Shown here: positions 1 to 8,152 of the stretch, piece after piece
Position numbering within the stretch: the stretch's first letter is position 1
How the letters are laid out: every line of letters begins with the position of its first letter
Source of the DNA: Pigmentiphaga sp.
GTDB taxonomy: Bacteria > Pseudomonadota > Gammaproteobacteria > Burkholderiales > Burkholderiaceae_B
Direction of reading: 5' to 3'
Assembly (NCBI GenBank): GCA_023228945.1
Contig: JALOAI010000020.1
Span: 38,455-102,454 of the forward strand
DNA length: 64,000 nt
Notes under the pieces: model-generated
What the model was told of the DNA's origin: nothing
Seen by the model: only the letters and a program-made list of their open reading frames with translations
Databases searched by the model: none
Made by a program: the position numbers and the translations under genes

Positions 1-855
1 TATCCTCCCGGAGGCGGCACCGACATCGTGGCGCGCCTCCTGGCCACCGAAATGCAAAAATCGCTGGGGCAAGGCGTCGTCGTCGAGAACCGGCCCGGCG
101 GCAGCACTGTGATCGGCACCGCTCATGTGGCCCAGGCCGACCCCGATGGCTACACGATCGGCCTCATCACCGACTCCCACGCCATCAATCCGCATACGGT
201 CGAGAAGCTGCCGTACGATTCCGAGAAGGATTTCGTGCCGATCAGCCAACTGGTTTCGGTTCCTTTCGTGATGGTCACGTCGCGCAAGATCGACGTAAAG
301 TCGGTGCAGGAGCTCGTGACCAAGGCCAAGGCGGCTCCGGGTACGATCAATTATGCGTCCATCGGCAATGCCACGCCTCACTCCCTGGCCATGGAATGGT
401 TCAAGGACATGGCCCGGATCGATATGGTGCATATTCCCTATACCGGCGTGGCGCCCGCGCTGAACGACATCGTCGGCAATCAGGTCGACGTGATGTTCAC
501 CGGCACGTCGAGTGGGCTGCCCCACGCCCGCAACGGCAATCTGGACGCCATTGCCGTTTCCTCCGCCGAGCGCGCGGCCGTCGCTCCCGACATTCCCACC
601 ATCGCCGAATCCGGTTATCCCGACTTCGAATTCATGACGTGGTACGGCCTCGTCGCTCCCGCGGGCACGCCGGACGCCGTGGTGCAGAAGCTCAGCGAAG
701 CCGTGCACGAAGGCATGCGCCAGCCGGCCGTCACCGAGCGCCTGGCCTCGCTCGGGGTCGACGTGGCCACTTCGACGCCATCCGAATTTGCGGCCACCAT
801 CCGGCAAGCCACCGACCGCTACGCCAAGCTGACGAAGCTCACCAGCCAGCGCTGA
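1..855 (+). CDS. Bug-family (TctC) tripartite tricarboxylate transporter substrate-binding protein, 5' end cut by the window
   Basis: The reading frame is open from base 1, where it already reads YPPGGGTDIVAR. That is the conserved first ligand loop of Bug periplasmic binding proteins, so the signal peptide and roughly the first 30-40 residues lie outside the window. Further family signatures are ENRPGGSTVIG, DPDGYT, the central NYASIGNATPHSLAMEWF segment and the late DIPTIAESGYPDF..WYGLVAPAGTP block. Such proteins bind small carboxylates in the periplasm and hand them to TctA/TctB permeases. No tctA or tctB is visible in the window, so the partner or signalling role is unknown. It converges on the hisC-type gene downstream. 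The ligand cannot be predicted. Confidence 0.93.
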   Translation, partial: YPPGGGTDIVARLLATEMQKSLGQGVVVENRPGGSTVIGTAHVAQADPDGYTIGLITDSHAINPHTVEKLPYDSEKDFVPISQLVSVPFVMVTSRKIDVKSVQELVTKAKAAPGTINYASIGNATPHSLAMEWFKDMARIDMVHIPYTGVAPALNDIVGNQVDVMFTGTSSGLPHARNGNLDAIAVSSAERAAVAPDIPTIAESGYPDFEFMTWYGLVAPAGTPDAVVQKLSEAVHEGMRQPAVTERLASLGVDVATSTPSEFAATIRQATDRYAKLTKLTSQR

Positions 856-916
856 CACCCCTTTGGCGGGCGCTTTCCCGCGACTCGCCCTGAAGCGTAT
901 GGCGCCAGCCTCGCCG

Positions 917-2023
917 CTAACGCGCCTTCGCCACCGCCGGCTCCATGGCCCGCAACAGCCGTCTGGACTCCTCAGGCGTGCCGATGCTGATGCGCAACCA
1001 CGTGGGCAGGCCGTAGTTGCCCACCGGGCGCACGATCAGGGCTTGCTCCTGGAGCCGGCGCGCGCAGGTCTGGCCGTCGCCCACCTCCGCCATGAGAAAG
1101 TTGGTGGCGGACGGCAGCACCCGCAAGCCCAGCGCCTCCAGCCCGGCGCGCAGAAGTTGGCCGGCCTCGCGATTGTTGGCCAGCGTGCGCTCCAGGAACG
1201 GCTGGTCTTCCAGCGCGGCCTCCGCCGCGGCCTGAGCCAGGGTGGTGACGGTGAACGGCGAACGCACCCGGCGCAGCATGTCGGCAAGGCCGGGCTGAGC
1301 GATGGCGTAACCCACGCGCAGCCCGGCCAGGCCGTAGGCCTTGGAAAAGGTGCGGGTCACCACCAGGTTGGGATATTGCCGCACCCAGGCCATGGCGTCG
1401 GTTTGCGAGGCATCCGGCAGGAACTCGACATAGGCTTCGTCGAGCAGGACGACGACGTGCGGCGGCACCAGCGTGAGGAACTCCGCCAATTCGCCCGGCT
1501 CCAGCCAGGTGCCGGTGGGGTTGCCCGGATTGGCGATGTACACCAGCGACGGCTGCCGGGACAAACCCTCCCGCATCCCGGCGAGATCGACGCGCAACTC
1601 GGGTTCGTCGATGGCGATGCCGGTGGCTCCCGCTTTCTGCACGGCATTGACGAACGCCTGGAAGGCGTAGCGCGGATAGAGCGCCTTGCGGCCCTGGGAC
1701 AGCATGGAACTCGCCACCAGGCCGAGCAGGCTTTCGGAACCGGCGCCGACTACGATCCACTCCGCCGGTACGCCATGCCGTTCGGCCAGCGCGCCGACCA
1801 GCGGTACGCAATCGGTATCCGGATAGCGCGAGAAATCGATGGCGGCCTCTACCATCGCACGCAACGCCCGGGGGCTGGGGCCGAGCGGATTCTCATTGGA
1901 CGCCAGCTTGGCGATGCGCCCGGGTTCGATGGCCAGTTGCCTGGCGAGGACTTCGATCGGCAGGCCCGGCACATAAGGCCTCAAGGCCGCGATATGGGGA
2001 GGAAACACAGGGACATCTTGCAT
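917..2023 (-). CDS. hisC: Histidinol-phosphate aminotransferase-type class I/II PLP enzyme
   Basis: A 368-residue protein of fold-type I aminotransferase design, usual length for HisC. Visible hallmarks are LASNENPLGPSP near residue 40, the PLP-contact stretch NPGNPTGTWL, the DEAYVEF segment and TRTFSKAYGLAGLRVGYA, which holds the Schiff-base lysine. HisC catalyses L-histidinol phosphate/2-oxoglutarate transamination, but many HisC paralogues act on aromatic amino acids. The genomic setting here is catabolic rather than a his operon, so aromatic transamination is a real alternative. The reading frame stays open upstream to 2251. I prefer the ATG at 2023 because family alignment begins at about FPPHIAALRPYVPG. 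It is divergent from the LysR gene at 2275. Confidence 0.85.
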   Translation of the reverse strand: MQDVPVFPPHIAALRPYVPGLPIEVLARQLAIEPGRIAKLASNENPLGPSPRALRAMVEAAIDFSRYPDTDCVPLVGALAERHGVPAEWIVVGAGSESLLGLVASSMLSQGRKALYPRYAFQAFVNAVQKAGATGIAIDEPELRVDLAGMREGLSRQPSLVYIANPGNPTGTWLEPGELAEFLTLVPPHVVVLLDEAYVEFLPDASQTDAMAWVRQYPNLVVTRTFSKAYGLAGLRVGYAIAQPGLADMLRRVRSPFTVTTLAQAAAEAALEDQPFLERTLANNREAGQLLRAGLEALGLRVLPSATNFLMAEVGDGQTCARRLQEQALIVRPVGNYGLPTWLRISIGTPEESRRLLRAMEPAVAKAR

Positions 2024-2274
2024 GGCGGGGAATTCATGGCGAACGAAGAAAGGACCGGCGGTCCGCGGGGTCTCCGGGGTGGCCGGCATGGCGTGGCCGT
2101 CGAGGGCAACGCCATATTCGGCCACCCGGCCAGCGCCGCCAAGAGCGAGATCCTGTTCGCGATTCCGTTTTGTAATCGCCGGCAGGCCGAGAGGGCCTGC
2201 AAACCCGGTCGAGCGCTCGGGATTGAGCACGCGCGACCCCGCTTGTATCATGGGCGCTCCCAGGAATACCGCCT

Positions 2275-3279
2275 ATGACGCTACAGCAACTTCGCGATCT
2301 TCTCGCCGTGGTCACGCACGGCGGCTTTCGGGCGGCGGCGCGGGCGCTCGACGTCTCGCAGGCCGGACTCACCAAAAGCCTGGCCAAGCTCGAAGAGGAA
2401 CACGGCGTGGCTTTGCTCGACCGTACGGCCAAGGGCATCACCCTCACGCCCGCGGGCCAGGAATTCCTGTCGTACGCCCACGCCGCGCTGCTCGAAGCCG
2501 ATCGTGCCGAGGAATGGCTGCACAATCTTCGCTCCCAAAAAGCTCCCAGCGTGGCGCTGGGCGTCTCGATCGAGCCCTCGTTGCAACTGGCGCCGGCCGT
2601 GCTGGCGGACTTCCGGCATGCCATGCCCGACACCACCGTCCACATTTCGCAGAGCTCCAGCTCCGAGCTTCTCGCGGCTTTGCGCGAAAACCGGCTGGAA
2701 CTCGCCGTGATGCGACTGCCGCGCAACCTCGAAGCCAAGGATCTGCGCATCGACGTGCTGTACGAGTTCACGGCAGCCATCGTGGCCCGCCGCGAACATC
2801 CCCTCAAAGCCGCCCGTTCGATACGCGAACTCTGCCATCTCGAATGGGTGGTGGTCGGCAACCCCGGCCAACCGGCGCAGCACGACGAAAGTATCCGCGA
2901 GCTCTTTCTCGAACAGCAACTCGGTCGCCCGCGATTGGCCGCGGTGTCCGACTCGCTGTTCGGTGCGGTGTCGATGCTGCTGGAATCCGATTGCGTGGCG
3001 CGTCTGCCCCGCCAGTTGTTGGAGCACCCCCTCACAGGCCAATGGCTGACCGAGCTCCGGATCCGCGAGCAACAGGAGCAGATCCACGAAATCGCGCTGG
3101 TCTCGAAGGCCAGCCGGCAACTCAGCCGGGAGGCCCGGCAGCTGGGATCGATGCTGAAATCCTACGCCCGGGTGAGCCGGGCGGTGGCGGCGCCCCGGGC
3201 CGCGGTCAGCCCCGCGCTGGCGGCCGAAGGCTCTGTGCCGCCCCTTGAAGTGCCTTCGGCTCCCACCGACGGCGCCTGA
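2275..3279 (+). CDS. LysR-family transcriptional regulator
   Basis: A 334-residue LysR protein. The N-terminal winged helix-turn-helix (residues about 1-60) reads TLQQLRDLLAVVTHGGFRAAARALDVSQAGLTKSLAKLE, followed by the linker helix and a substrate-binding co-inducer domain to about residue 290. The last 35 residues are an Ala/Pro-rich tail beyond the normal family end. It lies divergently from the hisC-type gene (251-bp gap) and converges on a Bug gene whose stop is 11 bp away. It probably controls the divergent aminotransferase gene, as LysR genes usually control their divergent neighbour. No ligand can be assigned. Confidence 0.92.
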   Translation: MTLQQLRDLLAVVTHGGFRAAARALDVSQAGLTKSLAKLEEEHGVALLDRTAKGITLTPAGQEFLSYAHAALLEADRAEEWLHNLRSQKAPSVALGVSIEPSLQLAPAVLADFRHAMPDTTVHISQSSSSELLAALRENRLELAVMRLPRNLEAKDLRIDVLYEFTAAIVARREHPLKAARSIRELCHLEWVVVGNPGQPAQHDESIRELFLEQQLGRPRLAAVSDSLFGAVSMLLESDCVARLPRQLLEHPLTGQWLTELRIREQQEQIHEIALVSKASRQLSREARQLGSMLKSYARVSRAVAAPRAAVSPALAAEGSVPPLEVPSAPTDGA

Positions 3280-3289
3280 TCTCGCGCGA

Positions 3290-4276
3290 TCAAGGCTTGA
3301 AGCCGGACGCCTTGACCACGGGGGCCCACTGTTCGAGCTCGGCGGCCTGCAGGCGCGAGAATTCGTCGCTGGGCAGATAATTCACTTCGAGCAGCATGCG
3401 ATTGAGGCGATCCCGCATGGCCGGATCGGACAGGATCTCGCCGATCGCGCGGTCGAGCTTGTCTACCGTGGCGGGCGGCGTACCCGCCGGGACATAGGTA
3501 CCAAACCAGGCCTCGACCGTGGGCATATCGGTCACGCCCTGTTCGGCCATGGTGGGGATGTCGGGCGCCAGGGCGTAGCGCTGGGGGCTGAAGATGCCGA
3601 TGATGCGGAGCTTGCCGGCGCGCTGGTGCTCAATATGGTCGACCAGACTATCGATACCCACCGAAACATGATTGCCGATGAGATCGTTGATCAGGGGCGC
3701 GCCGCCCTTGAACGGTACATGGGTCCACTCGATGCCGGCCGTGCGGCCCAGCAGCAGGCCCGCGAAGTGAGCCATGCCGCCCGCGCCCGAGGTGCCATAG
3801 TTGGCGGCGGCGGGATTGGCCTGAAAACTGGCTTTCAGGTCGTCCACGGTTTTGACGTCGGACGTGGCCGGCACTGAAACCCCCAGGGGTACGGAAGCCA
3901 AGCGCGACAACGGTTGCAGATCCCGGAGCACGTCGTAATCCAGTTGGCCTTCGTATACCAAGCTTTGCACCGTGGTCAGGGCATTGGGCGCGATCATCAC
4001 GGCCGTGCCGTCCGCCGCTTCGCGGCGCATCGACGACACGGCGATGCGGCCGCCCGCACCAGGCCGGCTCTCGACGATTACCGTACTGCCCAGCTTGTCT
4101 TGCAGCGGCGTCTGTAACAGGCGTGCCAGCGTGTCGACGCTGCCGCCGGGCGGATAGGGCACGATGAGCCGCACGGGAGCGTCCGCCCGCGCGGCCGCGA
4201 ACGGCATCGCGAGCGTCAGCGCCAGGCTCACGCCCAAGAGGGAACGGCTAAAGGCACCGCGTGTTGGGAACGACAT
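3290..4276 (-). CDS. Bug-family (TctC) substrate-binding protein
   Basis: A 328-residue periplasmic binding protein. The start at 4276 is set by a GAGGAG ribosome-binding site a few bases upstream and by the signal peptide that follows (SLLGVSLALTLAMPFAAARA). The mature protein begins DAPVRLIVPYPPGGSVDTLARLL, the Bug carboxylate-binding loop, and continues with ESRPGAGGRIA and the DIPTMAEQGV..WFGTYVPAGTP block. It is the second of five Bug genes in the window and is likewise without TctA/TctB. It is divergent from the thiamine-diphosphate enzyme at 4573. Its substrate might be an oxo or aromatic acid handled by that neighbour, but this is inference. Confidence 0.93.
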   Translation of the reverse strand: MSFPTRGAFSRSLLGVSLALTLAMPFAAARADAPVRLIVPYPPGGSVDTLARLLQTPLQDKLGSTVIVESRPGAGGRIAVSSMRREAADGTAVMIAPNALTTVQSLVYEGQLDYDVLRDLQPLSRLASVPLGVSVPATSDVKTVDDLKASFQANPAAANYGTSGAGGMAHFAGLLLGRTAGIEWTHVPFKGGAPLINDLIGNHVSVGIDSLVDHIEHQRAGKLRIIGIFSPQRYALAPDIPTMAEQGVTDMPTVEAWFGTYVPAGTPPATVDKLDRAIGEILSDPAMRDRLNRMLLEVNYLPSDEFSRLQAAELEQWAPVVKASGFKP

Positions 4277-4367
4277 GATGAAGCTCCTCGAAATGAGATG
4301 ACGGAAGGGATCTTGCCGCCCGGCCATCATCCACCCGCCGGGGCCGCGGGCTCCAGGCTTTTCTATC

Positions 4368-4464
4368 GATCGCGATCACTTTTGGCGATCAAAACCGGGC
4401 TTATCGCCGTTTTCTCGCGGCCGCCCAGGCCGGCGCGCATTGACACGCCGTGGAAAAAATCCAC
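4368..4464. promoter_or_regulatory. Candidate divergent control region between Bug and ThDP-enzyme genes
   Basis: In the 296-bp gap there is a 10-bp palindrome GATCGCGATC (4368-4377), two copies of GCGATCA (4372-4378 and 4385-4391), and a small dyad GTGGA-N5-TCCAC (4450-4464). These are plausible operator elements for a divergent promoter. No regulator gene is directly adjacent, and no convincing -35/-10 pair was found. Confidence 0.25.
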
Positions 4465-4572
4465 ACAATTGATATTCCATCGTCGGCCCGGGGCGCCGCG
4501 CCGGCCCATCATGCTCGTGGCAGCGTATCCGCCTCTTGACCAAAAATCTCACCTTTTCCTCCGAGACCGCCC

Positions 4573-6264
4573 ATGTCATCTCCCACGCCCCTCACTGGAG
4601 GCCAGGCACTGGCCTCGAGCCTCGTGCAACACGGGGTCAAGGACCTCTTCCTGATCCCCGGCATCCAACTCGATTGGGCCGTCGACGCCCTGCGCCAGCG
4701 CCAGCGCGAGCTCCGGCTGTTCGTTCCGCGCCATGAGCAAAGCACCACCTACATGGCCGATGGCTACTATCGTGCTTCGGGCCAGGTGGGAACGGCCATG
4801 GTCGTCCCCGGCCCCGGGGCCCTCAACGCCGGCGCCGGGCTGGCCACCGCCTATGCCTCCAATTCCAAGGTCTTGTTCATCTCGGGCCAGATCCACTCGA
4901 GCGGGGTGGGCAGGGGCCACGGCCTGCTCCACGAAATCAAGGATCAGTCCGGTTTCATCCGCGGCCTGACAAAGTCCCATCATTTTGTGGAATCCCCGGC
5001 GGAGATCCCGCCGGCGATCGACGCGGCCTTTGCCGAGTTGTCCGCCGGTCGCCCGCGTCCGGTGGGCGTCGAGATTCCTCATGATTTTCTCAGCAGCCAA
5101 CTGCCATCCGGCACGCCCGAAGTGCGCGCGGCCACCGCGCCCGAGGCCTCGTTCGAACCCGACGCCGCCAGCCTCGATCGGGCGGCTGCCCTGCTCAACC
5201 AAGCCAAGCTGCCGGTGATCTACGTGGGCGGCGGCATCTTCGCCACCAACGCCACCGCCGCGTTGCAGACTTTGGCCGAGAAGATCGGCGCCCCCGTGGT
5301 CATGAGCGACAACGGCCGGGGCGCGCTGAGCGACCGCCATCCCCTCGCCATGAACTCGCTGGCCGGTCGCGCCGTGTTCCAGCATGCCGACGTGGTGCTG
5401 GTGGTCGGTAGCCGCTTCATCGATGCCCTGATGCCGACCCCCTCCTGGCCGGCCAAAGGCATCCGCTACATCCATCTGAACATCGATCCCGCCGACCTGG
5501 GCGCGCCACGTTCGCCGGAAGTCGCCATCACGGCCGACGCCGCCGTGGCGCTGCCGCAGCTGGCCGAGCGCCTGGCGCCGCGCCAGGCGCTTGCCGCCTC
5601 GCAGCTCCAAGCCGTGCGCGACTGGGCCCTGGGCCAGATCGAGAAAGTCCAGCCGCAGGCCGCCTACGTGGCGGCGATCCGGGAAGCCATGGCGGACGAC
5701 GCCATTTTTGTCAACGAACTCACCCAGGTGGGCTACCTCGCGCGCATCGCCTTTCCCATCTATGAGCCGCGCACCTATATTGGTCCCGGCTACCAGGGCA
5801 CGCTGGGCTACGGCTTCCCGGTGGCGCTGGGCGCGGCCGTGGCCAGCCAGGGGCGCCGGGTGGTGTCGATTACCGGCGATGGCGGCTTCGGCTGGAACCT
5901 GCAAGAACTGGCCACGGCCCAGCGCTACCGCCTTCCGGTCACCCTGATCGTCTTCAACGACGGCCACTACGGCAACGTCCGCGCCATCCAGAAGCGCGAG
6001 TTCGGCGCCGAGGTGGCCGTGGAGCTGGCCAACCCCGACTTCGAACTGCTGGCCAAGGCCTTCGGCGTCGCCTATGCCCGGGCCGACTCACCGGACACCC
6101 TGCGCGGCGCGCTGCGCGAAGCCAATGGCCACGCCGGCCCCGTCTTGGTCGAAGTCAAGATCGGCGTCGTCCCCAGCCCCTGGCACCTGTTGCGCCTGCA
6201 GCCCATGCCGGGGATGTCCGGCCCCGCCGCCCCCGCCAATCCTCTCGGCGAGGCCGCGTCATGA
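4573..6264 (+). CDS. Thiamine-diphosphate-dependent enzyme, acetolactate synthase / 2-oxo acid decarboxylase type
   Basis: A 563-residue three-domain ThDP enzyme. The N-terminal Pyr domain has the catalytic glutamate in FVPRHEQ (Glu55). The central Rossmann-like domain includes GGGIFATNATAAL. The C-terminal PP domain carries the ThDP/Mg motif GDGGF...FNDGHYGN from about residue 436. The overall match is to the acetolactate synthase large-subunit and benzoylformate decarboxylase superfamily. There is no ilvN-type small subunit, and its stop overlaps the start of an aldehyde dehydrogenase. That pairing favours decarboxylation of a 2-oxo acid to an aldehyde, followed by oxidation, over branched-chain biosynthesis. 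The substrate is unknown. The ribosome-binding site is weak (GAGACC). Confidence 0.88.
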   Translation: MSSPTPLTGGQALASSLVQHGVKDLFLIPGIQLDWAVDALRQRQRELRLFVPRHEQSTTYMADGYYRASGQVGTAMVVPGPGALNAGAGLATAYASNSKVLFISGQIHSSGVGRGHGLLHEIKDQSGFIRGLTKSHHFVESPAEIPPAIDAAFAELSAGRPRPVGVEIPHDFLSSQLPSGTPEVRAATAPEASFEPDAASLDRAAALLNQAKLPVIYVGGGIFATNATAALQTLAEKIGAPVVMSDNGRGALSDRHPLAMNSLAGRAVFQHADVVLVVGSRFIDALMPTPSWPAKGIRYIHLNIDPADLGAPRSPEVAITADAAVALPQLAERLAPRQALAASQLQAVRDWALGQIEKVQPQAAYVAAIREAMADDAIFVNELTQVGYLARIAFPIYEPRTYIGPGYQGTLGYGFPVALGAAVASQGRRVVSITGDGGFGWNLQELATAQRYRLPVTLIVFNDGHYGNVRAIQKREFGAEVAVELANPDFELLAKAFGVAYARADSPDTLRGALREANGHAGPVLVEVKIGVVPSPWHLLRLQPMPGMSGPAAPANPLGEAAS

Positions 6265-7682
6265 TCGAGCATCGCGAATACTATGCGGACGGCCGCTTCC
6301 GGCCAGCCAGCGGCACCGCCCGCCTGCCCTTGGCCAGCCCGACTGACGGCCGCTCGCTGGGCGTCGTGGTCGCTTGCTCGGCGGCCGACGTCGACCTCGC
6401 CATCGCGAGCGCCCAGCGCGCGTTGCCCGCCTGGTCCGCCAGCTCGCTCGACGAACGCCGCCAGGCGCTCCAGCGCCTGCGCCTCGAACTCGAAGCCCGC
6501 GCACCCGGCATCATTCAGTCGCTCGCCATCGAGATCGGCTGCCCCGTCTGGCTGGGCCGCCTGATGCAACTCCCCATGCCGCTCAAGGGGCTCGAGCTCG
6601 CCACCGCAGGCCTGGATCGCATCCAATGGCGGGAAACCATTGGCAACGGCGTGGTCGAACGCGTGCCGGCGGGTGTGGTGGCGGCCATCACGCCCTGGAA
6701 CTTTCCTCTGCACCAAATGGTGGCGAAGATCGCCGCCGCAATCGGTGCGGGTTGTACGCTCGTCCTCAAGCCCAGCGAGGTCGCGCCCGGCGCGGCCCGC
6801 CAGTTGTTCGACGCGCTGGACGCCTGCGGCCTGCCACCCGGCGTGGTCAACCTGGTATGGGGCGGGCCCGACGTTGGCGAGCAACTCGTCAGCCACCCCC
6901 ACGTCCGGCACATCAGTTTCACCGGCTCCACCACCGTAGGCCGGCGCATCATGGCCACCGCGGCCGAAGGGCTCAAGCCCGTCACGCTGGAACTGGGTGG
7001 CAAATCCGCCGCCGTTGTGCTCGACGATGCCGATCTCGATACCGCGATCCCGGCCGTGGTGCGCATGAGCATGGCCAACTCGGGCCAGGCGTGCGTCAGC
7101 CAATCACGCCTGATCGTTCCCGCCCGCCTGGCACCCCAGGTCGTCGAACGTTTTGCCGCCGCCCTCGAGGCCTGGCCGCTGGGGGATCCGCTGGTCGAAG
7201 CCACCCGCCTCGGCCCGGTGGCCACCGCCGCGCAGCATCGGCGAGTCATCGAAATGATCGAGCGCGCCGGGGTTGAGGGCGCGGAGCTTCTGCTCGGTGG
7301 CGCGCAACCGCCAGCGGGACTGGAACACGGCTGCTATGTGCGTCCCACTTTATTCGGCAAGGTCCGCCCCGAGATGGAAATCGCCCGGCACGAGGTCTTC
7401 GGCCCCGTGGTCGCTTTGTTGGCCTATGACACCGAGGGCGAAGCCGCCGAGCTCGCCAACGCCACCACCTACGGGCTATCGGGAGCGGTCTGGTCGGCCG
7501 ACGCCCACCGCGCCACCGCCTTCGCCCGTGGCCTGAATACCGGCCAGGTCGTCATCAACGGCGCGGCGCAGAATCTGGCCACGCCGTTTGGCGGCTGGGG
7601 GGATTCGGGTTTTGGCCGCGAAAACGGGCGTTTTGGCATTGAAGATCTGTTGCGGTATCGGGCGTTGCATGGGGCGGTTTGA
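6261..7682 (+). CDS. NAD(P)-dependent aldehyde dehydrogenase
   Basis: A 473-residue ALDH-superfamily protein of usual length. Motifs in order are ITPWNFPLHQMVAKIAAAI (coenzyme-binding domain), FTGSTTVGRRI, LELGGKSA with the general-base glutamate, and NSGQACVSQSRL with the catalytic Cys278. The C-terminal part is FGPVVALLAYDTEGEA and PFGGWGDSGFGRENG. The start codon overlaps the ThDP enzyme stop by four bases (ATGA), so the two are translationally coupled. It probably oxidises the aldehyde made by that enzyme to the acid. Its stop codon abuts the stop of the convergent RidA gene with no spacer. Confidence 0.93.
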   Translation: MIEHREYYADGRFRPASGTARLPLASPTDGRSLGVVVACSAADVDLAIASAQRALPAWSASSLDERRQALQRLRLELEARAPGIIQSLAIEIGCPVWLGRLMQLPMPLKGLELATAGLDRIQWRETIGNGVVERVPAGVVAAITPWNFPLHQMVAKIAAAIGAGCTLVLKPSEVAPGAARQLFDALDACGLPPGVVNLVWGGPDVGEQLVSHPHVRHISFTGSTTVGRRIMATAAEGLKPVTLELGGKSAAVVLDDADLDTAIPAVVRMSMANSGQACVSQSRLIVPARLAPQVVERFAAALEAWPLGDPLVEATRLGPVATAAQHRRVIEMIERAGVEGAELLLGGAQPPAGLEHGCYVRPTLFGKVRPEMEIARHEVFGPVVALLAYDTEGEAAELANATTYGLSGAVWSADAHRATAFARGLNTGQVVINGAAQNLATPFGGWGDSGFGRENGRFGIEDLLRYRALHGAV

Positions 7683-8096
7683 TTACGATTGCGGAATAAC
7701 GGCGATCGCATCAATTTCGATGAGCCATTCCGGACGCGCCAGAGCGGACACCACGATCCCGGTGGAAACCGGATGCACGCCCTTGAGCCATTTGCCAACG
7801 ACATTGTAGGTAGCTTCGCGATAACGAATGTCCACCATATAAATCGTGATCTTGCAAATATGGTCAAGGGCGCTCCCCGCCTCCTCCAGCAGCCTCTGGA
7901 TGTTGGCCATGGCCTGTTCAGCCTGGGCACCCGCATCGCCGATCCCTACGGACTCGCTGGTATCGAGATCCTGCCCCACCTGCCCTCGCAAAAAAACGAT
8001 GCCGTTCGCCACCACAGCCTGAGCAAGATCATTGGATAGCCGTTGCTCAGGATAGGTATCGCGAGTATTGAACTTTCGAAGACGAAGATGCGCCAT
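7683..8096 (-). CDS. RidA/YjgF-family protein lacking the deaminase arginine
   Basis: A 137-residue RidA (YjgF/YER057c/UK114) protein. The fold signature includes FLRGQVGQD, QAEQAMANIQRLLEEAGSALDHICKITIYMVD and the terminal EIDAIAV. Canonical RidA enamine/imine deaminases have an arginine in the ..PARSTIQV.. segment, but here the equivalent is HPVSTGIVVSALA with no arginine. It therefore probably belongs to a RidA subgroup with another role, often found in aromatic or amine catabolic clusters. The start at 8096 precedes family homology; the Shine-Dalgarno is poor. It lies 56 bp after the HpaB-type gene on the same strand and is likely the last gene of that unit. Confidence 0.85.
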   Translation of the reverse strand: MAHLRLRKFNTRDTYPEQRLSNDLAQAVVANGIVFLRGQVGQDLDTSESVGIGDAGAQAEQAMANIQRLLEEAGSALDHICKITIYMVDIRYREATYNVVGKWLKGVHPVSTGIVVSALARPEWLIEIDAIAVIPQS

Positions 8097-8152
8097 GATT
8101 TTTTCAATGAATATCAGATTGTAGGTGTTGCAGCGAAAGGAACCCTGGCGGA

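Noticed and set aside
863..2278. 471-codon plus-strand frame opposite the hisC-type gene
   Set aside because: Antisense shadow; the minus strand carries all aminotransferase motifs.
3180..3279. Possible third copy of the dispersed repeat at the LysR 3' end (GCCTTCGGCTCCC)
   Set aside because: Only the short CCTTCGGCTCC core matches; the flanking repeat sequence is absent.
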